Shown piece by piece: positions 44,657 to 53,207 of a stretch of DNA of 64,000 nt (positions within the stretch are counted from its first letter, which is position 1; the number at the start of each line of letters is the position of its first letter). Source of the stretch: Flavobacteriales bacterium. GTDB taxonomy: Bacteria > Bacteroidota > Bacteroidia > Flavobacteriales > TMED113. Made by a program: the position numbers and the translations under genes. The stretch spans positions 1-64,000 of the forward strand of contig PBGD01000031.1 of the NCBI GenBank assembly GCA_002718895.1, written 5' to 3'. The notes under the pieces were generated by a model. That model was given only the letters and a program-made list of their open reading frames with translations. It was not told the origin of the DNA and did not search any database.

Positions 44657-45052
44657 ATGAAATTATTTTCAATTAATATTATTACTGCAATATTATTTTC
44701 ATCCTTATTACTTATATCATGCGAGAAAGACTCTGATAATGACCATAAAGATGATGAAACTTGTTGCACAGATAATACTGCAAGAATGCGAGCAGATATA
44801 ACTAAAGATGGTTATCAGGAAGTGGAAATTAATGCAGTTGAAAAAGTTGATTGTTATTTTGAGCAATGGGATAAGACTGTTCTTACACCTGTATCTGGTT
44901 TATTTGAATACTATGATTCTGATAATAATTGGATAGCATCTATTGACCTAGGAGATGGAACTTGTGACCAGTGGGCAACTAAGACTTGGAGTGTAGATAT
45001 TTTTCCAGATCAACCATCAGGAACTGAAGATTTTTCAGTATTCAAATTTTAA
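44657..45052 (+). CDS. Small acidic lipoprotein of unknown function
   Basis: This 131-residue protein has a lipoprotein signal ending in LISC (Cys22), then EKDSDND, an acidic and Lys-containing start resembling the surface-export signal of Bacteroidota lipoproteins. The mature part has a CC pair (ETCCTDN), two more Cys and a beta-rich stretch (VSGLFEYYDSDNNWIASI). It has no His-rich tail, unlike the 33402 lipoprotein that shares the ISCEKD start. A four-helix membrane protein follows after 19 bases. I do not recognise the family. Confidence 0.7.
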   Translation: MKLFSINIITAILFSSLLLISCEKDSDNDHKDDETCCTDNTARMRADITKDGYQEVEINAVEKVDCYFEQWDKTVLTPVSGLFEYYDSDNNWIASIDLGDGTCDQWATKTWSVDIFPDQPSGTEDFSVFKF

Positions 45053-45071
45053 ATCACTTTAAATACTTATT

Positions 45072-45410
45072 ATGGAGGCGCATAAAGCAAATTTGATAAA
45101 TGCAATAACATTAATTTTACTTGGTTTGTGGGGTTTTTATGACACCCAATCAAATACAGCTCTTATTCCAACTTTTTTCGGTATCGCTTTTTTAATTTTT
45201 ACTTCTGGAATTAAAGAAGGGAATAAAATTATTTCTCATTTAGCAGTTTTATTTACTCTAATCATTCTAATTGCTTTAGTTGGCATGAGATTACCTAAGT
45301 CATTAGAAAGTGGTGGTTTAGGCCTGTATCGTGTTATTTTAATGATTGCTACTTCTGCTTTTGCTATGTTTGCATTCATTAAAAGTTTTATTGACGCACG
45401 AAGAAAGTAA
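45072..45410 (+). CDS. Four-helix small membrane protein of unknown function
   Basis: This 112-residue protein has four predicted membrane helices (about 8-25, 28-45, 53-70 and 85-105) and a basic C-terminus (DARRK). GLWGFYDTQS and GLGLYRVILMI are likely conserved loops. Similar unnamed proteins occur in Bacteroidota, but I cannot name a family. It is 19 bases after the small acidic lipoprotein and converges with the CC-motif TonB receptor (9-base gap). Confidence 0.7.
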   Translation: MEAHKANLINAITLILLGLWGFYDTQSNTALIPTFFGIAFLIFTSGIKEGNKIISHLAVLFTLIILIALVGMRLPKSLESGGLGLYRVILMIATSAFAMFAFIKSFIDARRK

Positions 45411-45419
45411 TTTATTCAC

Positions 45420-47663
45420 TTAGAAACCTAATCTTAATCCACAATAAAACTCTCTACCTTTTGTTGGACCCCAATTATTTGAGGTCATAAAGTAATCACT
45501 AAAAGGATCTTCCCAATTTATTATTGGATTACTTTGCATAAAATCAAATATATTTTCGCATCCTAAATAAAGTTCTAGATCATTTATTCTTTGAGTAAAT
45601 TGACAATTAATTATTGTGTATGGTTGAGAAAAGTAATTTCCATTGTAAGGGTCATTAGGATTGTTAGATATATTATATATTTTCTTTTCTCCAAACCAGT
45701 GAGCATTTATATCAAAACTCCACTTTTTTTGAATTGGTTGGTAAGACATGGTGGTTAAAATATGGTTTGATACAAAAGGTAAGTCATGTTTATGATTTTC
45801 ATATATTCTAAATACATCTAAATAATTATATCCAATTTTAAAAGCTGTAGATTTACCAAAATTTAATCCAACCTCTAACTGCATCGAATTACTTATAGTT
45901 TTGCCATTAAAATTATCTATATAAATTTTGTTTAAATCTCTTTCGTAATCTTCCGTTATATGATTTGAAAATATAGTTTTATAGAAATCAATAGTAAATT
46001 GAATATCGAAATTTTCGTAAGATAAGTTTTGAATAAAGTTAGATCCAAAGTTAACACCCTCTTCAGGTTGTAAGTCATTTGAGATTACTATATCTCTATA
46101 TGATCCAAATAGATGAACATGTTCGCTAAAAGCATAATATGGTCTCCAACCTTTTCCTAAACTCATTCTAAGTGTACTGTTTTCAGTTACATCATATTTA
46201 ATAAGCATTCTCGGGGAATAGTAGAGTTTTTCTGTATTATATAGATCAATTCTAAATCCACTTAATAGCTCAATGTTATTTTTCCATTTAAAAGTGTTTT
46301 CAATAAAAATACCATTCCTTGTTTCATTTTTATTAAAAATACCATTGCTTATTATTAAATTTTGATCATATATATTAAATAAAGTATTGTCAAAAAATAG
46401 AATTTCTTCAAGATCTAATTTTTTAAAATCTATTCCTGTGTTTAATTTATGGTTATTCCAATTGTGTATATAAGCTAAATAGCCAATATAGTGTTGTTGA
46501 TTTGCTAAATATTGTGTTGATCCAAAATATGAATTTTGATCGTGTAGAGAAAAGGCAGATTTATGATATATATTATTGCCACTATTAAACATATATGATG
46601 TTTTAATATTAATTTCTGATTGACTAAAGTCTATATGTTGCCCATATATACTGTTACTACCTTTATCCTTATCTTTATTATAATCTATAGTCCCACCATT
46701 TCTTTCTTCATCCATATATCTAAATGTGATATTATTGTATAAACCGTATTCATTTTTGTTACCATATTCCCATTTATGATAAATAGAATATTTGGTTGTT
46801 TGTGGAACATCTAAAAAGTTGTCATTATTTTCATCAATTTTATTGCTTGGTTGTGTCGTGTGAATTGCTGTTATATTTTTCCAATTACCAATTTTATAAC
46901 TATAATCAAAATTCAATTGCCTAGCTAAAAAGCTATTGCAATAAAGGTTTATAAAAAATTTATTTTTTAAGTTATGTTCTTTTAATAATATATTGATTCT
47001 TCCCGAAATACTTTCAGGTCCTTGAAGTACAGATGCTAGTCCTTGAGAAATAGTTATTTTTTGAATTAATGAACCTGGTATTGCACTTATTCCATATGTG
47101 TAACTTGATGCTTCAACAATTGGATGGTCGTCAATCAATATTTGATTATATGTGCCAGACAGACCAAGGAGACTTAGTTCTTTTGAGTTAGTAATTACAT
47201 TGCTTGTTTTTGAATGAACGCTTGATTGTGTTTCAAAACAACCAGCTAAATCGCAACATGCTGCTTTTGTTAACTCTTCTGGTGTAATAATTTCATTTTT
47301 AATGACACTTTCTTTATCTATATAAGATCCTGTTTTATTTTCTTTAACATCTATCGAGTTTAATTCTCCACTAGCTATCATTCGAATTACAATACTATTT
47401 TGATTAACTACGTCAGTTGTATCATTTTTAAAACCTATATAGCTGGTAATTAATCTAGAATCTTGAATGCCTTGAAAATTAATTTTAAAAAATCCATTTT
47501 TATTAGTGATTGCACCTGATGTTGAATTTATAAAATATACAGATGCATTAATTAGTGGCTGATTTTTATCGTCAAGTACAATCCCATTAATTTCTTGTCC
47601 TAATATAGCTAAAGGTGATATGAAAATTAATGTAAAAAAATAAATTAATTTATTGAAATGCAT
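45420..47663 (-). CDS. TonB-dependent receptor with Cys-Cys motif, probable metal-linked type
   Basis: This 747-residue receptor has a signal peptide ending in LG before Gln. A carboxypeptidase-like domain spans about 24-100. The plug begins with the unusual LTKAACCDLAGCFET, where Cys136, Cys137 and Cys142 cluster. A related AACC motif marks a receptor subgroup of Bacteroidota often found with heavy-metal-binding proteins, so a metal ligand is inferred. The plug continues with LSLLGLSGTYNQILIDD and the protein ends in a normal barrel with terminal Phe. It is not next to a partner lipoprotein on its own strand and probably forms its own unit. Confidence 0.9.
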   Translation of the reverse strand: MHFNKLIYFFTLIFISPLAILGQEINGIVLDDKNQPLINASVYFINSTSGAITNKNGFFKINFQGIQDSRLITSYIGFKNDTTDVVNQNSIVIRMIASGELNSIDVKENKTGSYIDKESVIKNEIITPEELTKAACCDLAGCFETQSSVHSKTSNVITNSKELSLLGLSGTYNQILIDDHPIVEASSYTYGISAIPGSLIQKITISQGLASVLQGPESISGRINILLKEHNLKNKFFINLYCNSFLARQLNFDYSYKIGNWKNITAIHTTQPSNKIDENNDNFLDVPQTTKYSIYHKWEYGNKNEYGLYNNITFRYMDEERNGGTIDYNKDKDKGSNSIYGQHIDFSQSEINIKTSYMFNSGNNIYHKSAFSLHDQNSYFGSTQYLANQQHYIGYLAYIHNWNNHKLNTGIDFKKLDLEEILFFDNTLFNIYDQNLIISNGIFNKNETRNGIFIENTFKWKNNIELLSGFRIDLYNTEKLYYSPRMLIKYDVTENSTLRMSLGKGWRPYYAFSEHVHLFGSYRDIVISNDLQPEEGVNFGSNFIQNLSYENFDIQFTIDFYKTIFSNHITEDYERDLNKIYIDNFNGKTISNSMQLEVGLNFGKSTAFKIGYNYLDVFRIYENHKHDLPFVSNHILTTMSYQPIQKKWSFDINAHWFGEKKIYNISNNPNDPYNGNYFSQPYTIINCQFTQRINDLELYLGCENIFDFMQSNPIINWEDPFSDYFMTSNNWGPTKGREFYCGLRLGF

Positions 47664-47732
47664 TTTTTATTAACTTTATGTATCAAAAATACATGAAATT
47701 TTAATCATTTTTTTTTATATAATACAATCTAT

Positions 47733-48743
47733 ATGAAAAATATTTTTTTTTATTTAACAATATTAATAACCTTATTTTCTATCTTTTATTTTTCTGATAA
47801 TGTTGTTAAACAATTACCAGTTAAGACATATGTGTCAGGCAGAATCATTAATCCCATTAATGACAGTGTTAAGATCTATAACAATGAAAATACTTTTATT
47901 ACTAATTTAAAATATGATAATAGCTTTAGTATTTCATTAGATATTGACTCTTCTTCATACTTTACTTTTTTTCATGGAGTTGAAACTACTTCAATGTATA
48001 TAAATCCAGGTGATAAAGTTGACGTAAGTATTGATCCACAAGCATTTGATGAATCAATTACATATAATAACAGTCCTGAATCCAGTTTTTTATCTCAAAA
48101 ATATTTACTTAGAGAGGAATTATTTAATAATACTGGAAATATATATTTATTACCTGATACTCTATTTAATATTTTATTAGAAAATCTTTATAATCAAATT
48201 ATAAGTAATTTGTATACTCTCACTAACAAGGAGTTTATTGAATTAGAAGAAAATAAATTAAATAATATGATAGATTTCTATAAACAACGTAAATCTGTTA
48301 TTGATGCTTTACCTAAGGTCGGAGATCTTGCACCTGATTTTAGTTATCCAAATACAAAAAATGAATTAATTTCTTTATCTGATTTTAGAGGAAAGTATGT
48401 GTATGTAGATGTTTGGGCTACGTGGTGTGCACCTTGTAGATATGAAATTCCATATTTAGTTCAATTAGAAAAAGATTTTTATGATCAAGATATTGTCTTT
48501 ATGAGCATTTCTTTAGATAATGATGTTAATAAAGAAAAATGGTTAAATATGATAAATGAGCAAAATATGAGTGGTATACAATTATTTGCTTCAGGATGGG
48601 ACTCCATAATTTCTCAAGATTATGGTATTTTTAGTATCCCAAGATTTATGTTGTTTGATAAGGATGGTAAAGTTTTAGATTTAAATGCTCCCAGACCTTC
48701 TTCATCTGAGGAAATAAGAGAGTTGTTAAGAGAGTTGTTATAA
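47733..48743 (+). CDS. TlpA-like thiol-disulfide reductase with N-terminal DUF4369-like region
   Basis: This 336-residue protein has one N-terminal membrane segment (about 5-21), a beta-rich domain (about 30-110) resembling the DUF4369-type domain that often precedes TlpA, a helical linker, and a thioredoxin domain (195-336) with the active site WCAPC (Cys232, Cys235) and the cis-Pro in SIPRFM. It should act on disulfides in the periplasm. The tRNA-Pro gene starts 4 bases after its stop with no terminator between, so they may share a transcript. Confidence 0.9.
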   Translation: MKNIFFYLTILITLFSIFYFSDNVVKQLPVKTYVSGRIINPINDSVKIYNNENTFITNLKYDNSFSISLDIDSSSYFTFFHGVETTSMYINPGDKVDVSIDPQAFDESITYNNSPESSFLSQKYLLREELFNNTGNIYLLPDTLFNILLENLYNQIISNLYTLTNKEFIELEENKLNNMIDFYKQRKSVIDALPKVGDLAPDFSYPNTKNELISLSDFRGKYVYVDVWATWCAPCRYEIPYLVQLEKDFYDQDIVFMSISLDNDVNKEKWLNMINEQNMSGIQLFASGWDSIISQDYGIFSIPRFMLFDKDGKVLDLNAPRPSSSEEIRELLRELL

Positions 48744-48747
48744 GATT

Positions 48748-48822
48748 CGGGGTATAGCTTAGTCCGGTTAAAGTGCACGTCTGGGGGGCGTGAGATCGGA
48801 GGTTCAAATCCTCTTGCCCCGA
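48748..48822 (+). tRNA. tRNA-Pro (anticodon GGG)
   Basis: The 75-base cloverleaf folds completely: acceptor CGGGGTA/TGCCCCG with discriminator A, D-stem GCTT/AAGT, anticodon stem CACGT/GCGTG with loop CTGGGGG, and T-stem GGAGG/CCTCT with loop TTCAAAT. Positions 34-36 read GGG, so it decodes CCC and CCU. The C1-G72 pair and G37 are typical of tRNA-Pro. No CCA is encoded. It lies 4 bases after the TlpA-like gene. Confidence 0.96.
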
Positions 48823-48871
48823 CTTTCTTATAATCTATTTTAAGATTAGAACATTCGTTCTATTGATTTTC

Positions 48872-48902
48872 TTGAACAAAGGTCAAACTTTCTCTATATT
48901 TG
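48872..48902 (+). promoter_or_regulatory. Bacteroidota-type promoter for the large T9SS cargo gene
   Basis: TTG at 48872-48874 and TATATTTG at 48895-48902, 20 bases apart, fit the -33/-7 consensus. The TTG codon at 48900 that opens the frame lies inside the -7 box, so ATG 48921 is the start, with a leader of about 10 bases. Confidence 0.6.
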
Positions 48903-48920
48903 TATCCAATTTTTATTAAT

Positions 48921-51863
48921 ATGAATAGAATTAGTTTCTATATATTTTTTATGATGTGTCCTTTATTTATCTTTTCTCAAGATGAATGTGAAGATGAAAC
49001 TGCATGTAACTATGGTTCGCTAGCTCCTTGTGAATATCCAGCTGATAATGCAGATTGTGATGGAGATTGTTTAGAAAATTTTTGTTACAGTGAAACTCAG
49101 TCTGGGTGTGTTCCAGGTTATTTTGATGATTGTGGTGTGTGTAATAATGATCCAGATGATGATAACGATTATTGTCCAGGCTGTACAGATCCCACAGCAT
49201 GTAATTATGATGAGTTAGCAAATGAAGATGATGATTCATGTGAATATGCCGCTATTAATTCAGATTGTAATGGGGATTGTTTAGATGGTTATATAGATAT
49301 TCAAGGAGAATGTGTGTTAATAGTTGAAGGATGTACAGATTCAACAGCTTGTAATTATGCTGAGTTAGCAAATGTAGATGATGATTCATGTGAATATGCC
49401 GCTACTAATTCTGATTGTAATGGAGATTGTTTGGATGGTTATATAGATATTCAAGGAGAATGCGTGTTAATAGTTGAAGGATGTACAGATCCAGCAGCTT
49501 GTAACTATGATGAGTTAGCAAATGTAGATGATAATTCATGTCAAGAAGAATTAGTGCTGAGTTCTGAATTTACTATACCTAATTGTGATACCGAGGATGG
49601 TTTTGTTTCAATAGATGCTATTGGTGTGCCGCCTTATACTTATAATTGGAATAATGGGCAAAATACTCAAGAATTGACTAATTTATCTCCTGGTATTTAC
49701 TCCCTTTATGTTGAGGATGGTGCTGGGTGTGTGAATTTTTTACAAGTAGAATTGTTAAATGATGTTGATAATGATGGTGTTTGTGATGAAAATGAAATAT
49801 ATGGTTGTGATGATGTTCAAGCTTTAAATTATGATTCATCAGCTACAGAAAACGATGGCACTTGTTTTTATTGTGCAAGTTATAATTTTACTGATGATGA
49901 AAATGGTTTAAGTCTAAATGGACTTGGCTTTCAAGACGCAACAGGCGTTACAATTTCTTTTTGGGTTTATGATGATGATTGGTCCCTAAGTTCATCTAAT
50001 CAAGAAGGTTTTGGTTATTTAGTTGACTTAGGTCATGAAGATAATTATAGATATGTGGTCAGATGGCGTGGGGGAGTCAATGGAATTCAAGCATATTTTG
50101 AAGGTTCTGGTTTTCAACAAAATGGCCAAGGCACAGATTGTGATGGCTTTGGTGAAGATAGTTGCTATAATTATGAACGTACAAATGTAACATATGTTAT
50201 TCCTCCGCAAGATTTTAATTTTCTTAATGATCCAATATATGATTGGTGGGATGCTGGTGAATGTGGATGGAAGAATATAACTGCTGTCTTTTGTTCAAAC
50301 TCAGTAAAATTATACATTGATGGAATTATGGTTCAACAAAGGTCCACAGATCTTTATTACCCGAATCCGATATTTAATTTACTTCCAAATACTGATTTAG
50401 AATCATGGAATATTGCTGGAGCTATGAATGGAAATACGCAATCGTGGGATGGTCAAATGGATGAGTTGCGAATATGGAGTCGTGCATTGTCAGATCAAGA
50501 GATTTTGGAAAGAGTAGGAGAGAATACTGATATTAATTTACAAGTTGATCAAGAGCTAATCCTTAATCTTGAAGGTTATTGGAAATTTGATTCATCTTTA
50601 AAAGACGAAGTTAATGGTATGTTCGCATCGCCGCTTGGTATAGATTTTTCTTTTAGCTCGCAATACTGTGATTATGATTGCACAAACTTTACATATAATA
50701 TACCTTGTACAGATGATTGTGATGCATGTACTCCTGCTGAAGGCTGTATGGATATAAATGCTGATAATTATGATCCTCAAGCAGAAATTGACAATGGCAT
50801 TTGTATTTATTATGGTTGCATGGACGATGGAAATCATTTATGGTCTGTAATACCTGGATTAGCCGCCTGTAATTACGATCCTCAAGCAAATGTTAATCCA
50901 TTTACATTATCTGATATCGAAAATCTTTGTGATTACCCAGAAGATATATATGGATATGGTTATGTAGATTGTGAAGGAAAGTGTTTATTTGATTGTGATC
51001 AAGATGGAGTTTGTGATTGGACCAAGATAAATAATTGTGTTGATGATTATGGTATTTTTAATTATACTGATTTGTATAATAATATAACTTTGCAACCTCT
51101 TTCAGACGGTGTTCCTGATTGTTATATGATTGAAAAAAATGATAATTGTATATGTCAAGAAGAGCTATGTTTAGAAGATCAAATTAACAATATAACTTTG
51201 CAACCACTTTCAGATGGTGTTCCTGATTGCGCTGATGATTTTGACTATAACTATTGGTATAATCCCCTTCAAATTGATGTAGATCAAGATGATATTGGTA
51301 ATGTTTGTGATAATGAAGATGGCGGTCAAATTGGCTGCACAGATATTGAAGCATGTAACTATGATTTTTCAGTTGATATTTCATGCTCTGATTGTTGTGT
51401 TTTTTGTTACTTAAATGATTGTGAAAACTATCCAAGTTCTTTTTATAATTGTAATGGTTATTGTGCTGATTTAAATTCTGACGGTCTTTATGATGATGAA
51501 GATGGGGATTATATATGTGATACTGTAGACAATTGTGTTTTCGTATGGAATCCTAGTCAATATGATAATGATATGGATGGAGTTGGAGATGCTTGTGAAG
51601 GTCTTGATATTCATTCATACAAAGAAATGATTTATAGAATATACCCAAATCCATTTACAGATTGGACCTTAGTAGAATTTTATAGTATCAATAATTCAGA
51701 AAAGTTTATAGAAATATTTGAAACTTCAGGAAAATTAATTTGGAGCGTATCTCTTACTGACAATTTATTTAAACTTCATTCATCAAATTTCAGTAAAGGA
51801 CTTTACTTAATAGAAATAACACAAGATTCAATGAAATATAATGATATTTTAATTGTAAACTAA
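48921..51863 (+). CDS. Large secreted T9SS cargo: Cys-rich repeats, SprB repeat, LamG-like domain
   Basis: From ATG 48921 this is a 980-residue protein with a signal peptide ending in FS before Gln. Domains in order are CTDxxACNY-type Cys-rich units including a 50-residue tandem repeat; one SprB-type repeat (PPYTYNWNNG ... LSPGIYSLYVEDGAGC); a LamG/concanavalin-like domain of about 230 residues ending in MDELRIWSRALSDQEI; more Cys-rich units; a thrombospondin type 3-like segment (DNDMDGVGDACEG); and a classical T9SS type A sorting domain (IYPNPFTDW ... GLYLIEI). SprB repeats occur in gliding adhesins, so an adhesive surface role is inferred. It overlaps the convergent efp stop by 4 bases. Confidence 0.88.
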   Translation: MNRISFYIFFMMCPLFIFSQDECEDETACNYGSLAPCEYPADNADCDGDCLENFCYSETQSGCVPGYFDDCGVCNNDPDDDNDYCPGCTDPTACNYDELANEDDDSCEYAAINSDCNGDCLDGYIDIQGECVLIVEGCTDSTACNYAELANVDDDSCEYAATNSDCNGDCLDGYIDIQGECVLIVEGCTDPAACNYDELANVDDNSCQEELVLSSEFTIPNCDTEDGFVSIDAIGVPPYTYNWNNGQNTQELTNLSPGIYSLYVEDGAGCVNFLQVELLNDVDNDGVCDENEIYGCDDVQALNYDSSATENDGTCFYCASYNFTDDENGLSLNGLGFQDATGVTISFWVYDDDWSLSSSNQEGFGYLVDLGHEDNYRYVVRWRGGVNGIQAYFEGSGFQQNGQGTDCDGFGEDSCYNYERTNVTYVIPPQDFNFLNDPIYDWWDAGECGWKNITAVFCSNSVKLYIDGIMVQQRSTDLYYPNPIFNLLPNTDLESWNIAGAMNGNTQSWDGQMDELRIWSRALSDQEILERVGENTDINLQVDQELILNLEGYWKFDSSLKDEVNGMFASPLGIDFSFSSQYCDYDCTNFTYNIPCTDDCDACTPAEGCMDINADNYDPQAEIDNGICIYYGCMDDGNHLWSVIPGLAACNYDPQANVNPFTLSDIENLCDYPEDIYGYGYVDCEGKCLFDCDQDGVCDWTKINNCVDDYGIFNYTDLYNNITLQPLSDGVPDCYMIEKNDNCICQEELCLEDQINNITLQPLSDGVPDCADDFDYNYWYNPLQIDVDQDDIGNVCDNEDGGQIGCTDIEACNYDFSVDISCSDCCVFCYLNDCENYPSSFYNCNGYCADLNSDGLYDDEDGDYICDTVDNCVFVWNPSQYDNDMDGVGDACEGLDIHSYKEMIYRIYPNPFTDWTLVEFYSINNSEKFIEIFETSGKLIWSVSLTDNLFKLHSSNFSKGLYLIEITQDSMKYNDILIVN
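49179..49550 (+). repeat. Tandem 150-base repeat, two full and one partial copy
   Basis: Units begin at 49179, 49329 and 49479, exactly 150 bases (50 codons) apart. Each encodes GCTDxxACNY, ELANxDDxSCEYA, then NSDCNGDCLDGYIDIQGEC. The first two are nearly identical at the base level; the third breaks off at about 49550. The units are in frame and coding, so this is recent expansion of a protein repeat. Confidence 0.88.
51078..51229 (+). repeat. In-frame duplicated 44-base segment (51078-51121 and 51186-51229)
   Basis: Both copies encode NNITLQPLSDGVPDC and differ at only about three bases. They are 108 bases (36 codons) apart within the T9SS cargo gene. The intervening codons differ, so only the short segment was duplicated or converted. 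Confidence 0.8.
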
Positions 51864-52432
51864 TTTGATTTAACTCTTTCAATATAGTTTCCATTGCTTG
51901 TGTCAACTTTTACTATATCATTTTCATTAATAAACAAAGGTACTTTAATTTCTGCACCTGTTTCAGTTTTTGCAGGTTTCATAGCATTTGTTGCAGTATT
52001 ACCTTTTTCTCCCGGCTCAGTATAGACAATTTTTAATTTAACATTTTGAGGTAATGTGCAAGATAAAGGTTGTTCTTTTTCAGCATGAAACATAATATCT
52101 ACAGTATTTCCTTCTATTAAGAAATCAGGTGCATTTATTAATGATTTTTCAATCGCAATTTGTTCATAGTTTTTCTGATTCATAAAATGAAACGTTGTTT
52201 CTCCCTCTCTATATAAAAATTGGTATGTTCTATTTTCAATTCGTACAACTTCTATTTTCACACCAGCTGTAAATGTATTTTCTAGAATTCTAGATGTGTG
52301 AAGATTTCTCATTTTTGTTCTAACAAAAGCAGGGCCTTTACCTGGTTTGACATGTTGAAATGATTCAATTTTCCATAATTGATTATTATGTTTGATACAT
52401 AATCCATTTTTAAAATCTGCAGTTGTTGCCAT
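51860..52432 (-). CDS. efp: Elongation factor P
   Basis: This 190-residue three-domain protein matches EF-P throughout (KPGKGPAF with Lys32 at the tip that enters the ribosomal P site; PGEKGNTATNAMKPA in the last domain). EF-P relieves ribosome stalling at proline runs. The stop is shared with the end of the convergent T9SS cargo gene (4-base overlap). Its ATG is one base after the lpxA stop, so it is the last gene of the lpx operon, a common arrangement in Bacteroidota. Confidence 0.97.
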   Translation of the reverse strand: MATTADFKNGLCIKHNNQLWKIESFQHVKPGKGPAFVRTKMRNLHTSRILENTFTAGVKIEVVRIENRTYQFLYREGETTFHFMNQKNYEQIAIEKSLINAPDFLIEGNTVDIMFHAEKEQPLSCTLPQNVKLKIVYTEPGEKGNTATNAMKPAKTETGAEIKVPLFINENDIVKVDTSNGNYIERVKSN

Positions 52433-52433
52433 A

Positions 52434-53207
52434 TTAATAAAAGCCTTTAATTATACCTTTTTTAGAATTTTTTATAAATGTAACAATAGTTTCTTTATCA
52501 ATTGAGTTATTTGATTTTTGTGTAATTAGTTCTATTGCTTTTGAAGTGTTATTTCCTTCTTGAAAAAGAATTCTATAAATATTAGAAATTTCATCAATTC
52601 TGTTGTTTTCAAAACCAGCTCTTTCTAATCCGATGCGATTAATACCTATGAATCGCAAAGGTTCTTTAGCTACTTTAATGAAAGGAGGCACATTTTTTCT
52701 AACCAAGGATCCACCAGAAATCATACTGAATTTGCCAATTTTTGTAAACTGTTGAATCGCAGCTAATCCCCCTATAATTGCCCCCTCTTGAATCTCTACA
52801 TGTCCAGCAATTGCAACTCCGTTAGCAACTACAATATTTTTATGTAAAATACAATCATGAGCTACGTGAGAATACGCCATTAAATAACAATTTTTTCCAA
52901 TTGTTGTTGGTTCATTACTTTTTGTTGCTTTGTTTATTGTGACACATTCTCTTATTATACAATTATCATCAATTAAAACATTTGTTTTATTGTCTTTAAA
53001 GTGTAGATGTTGTGGGTCTCCACCAATAACAGCACCTGGGTATATGTGACAATTGGATCCAATATTTACGCCTGGAAAAATAGTCACATTTGAACCAATT
53101 TTACAATTGTCACCAATTACAACATCATTATGAATTGAGCTGAAATTGTCTATTTTTAGATTATTACCAATTTTAGCTTTTTTATCAATGAAATTTAATG
53201 ATTTCAT
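52434..53207 (-). CDS. lpxA: Acyl-ACP-UDP-GlcNAc O-acyltransferase LpxA
   Basis: This 257-residue left-handed beta-helix protein has hexapeptide repeats across residues 10-185 and a helical C-terminus. The catalytic His117 lies in AYSHVAHDC, as in E. coli His125. LpxA adds the first 3-hydroxyacyl chain to UDP-GlcNAc in lipid A synthesis. The ATG overlaps the lpxC-fabZ stop by 4 bases, so translation is coupled. Confidence 0.96.
   Translation of the reverse strand: MKSLNFIDKKAKIGNNLKIDNFSSIHNDVVIGDNCKIGSNVTIFPGVNIGSNCHIYPGAVIGGDPQHLHFKDNKTNVLIDDNCIIRECVTINKATKSNEPTTIGKNCYLMAYSHVAHDCILHKNIVVANGVAIAGHVEIQEGAIIGGLAAIQQFTKIGKFSMISGGSLVRKNVPPFIKVAKEPLRFIGINRIGLERAGFENNRIDEISNIYRILFQEGNNTSKAIELITQKSNNSIDKETIVTFIKNSKKGIIKGFY

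Noticed and set aside
44569..44769. Minus-strand 66-codon frame
   Set aside because: It overlaps the lipoprotein start at 44657 in antisense and has no recognisable feature.
47251..47264. GCAACATGCTGC as a third copy of the metal-operator palindrome
   Set aside because: The spacing and right half are wrong, and it encodes the conserved AACC stretch inside the TonB receptor.
47684..47691. TATTTTTG on the minus strand as promoter of the CC-motif TonB receptor
   Set aside because: The -7 match is exact, but no TTG lies at the right distance (nearest at 33 bases).
48847..48862. Hairpin TAGAAC-ATTC-GTTCTA after the tRNA as a terminator
   Set aside because: The stem is short and A+T-rich, and no T-run follows.
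48900..48920. Upstream TTG start for the T9SS cargo gene
   Set aside because: The TTG is part of a TATATTTG -7 promoter box, and ATG 48921 begins a clean signal peptide.
49179..49550. Regular repeats as a CRISPR array
   Set aside because: The units are 150 bases, in frame and coding, with no spacers.
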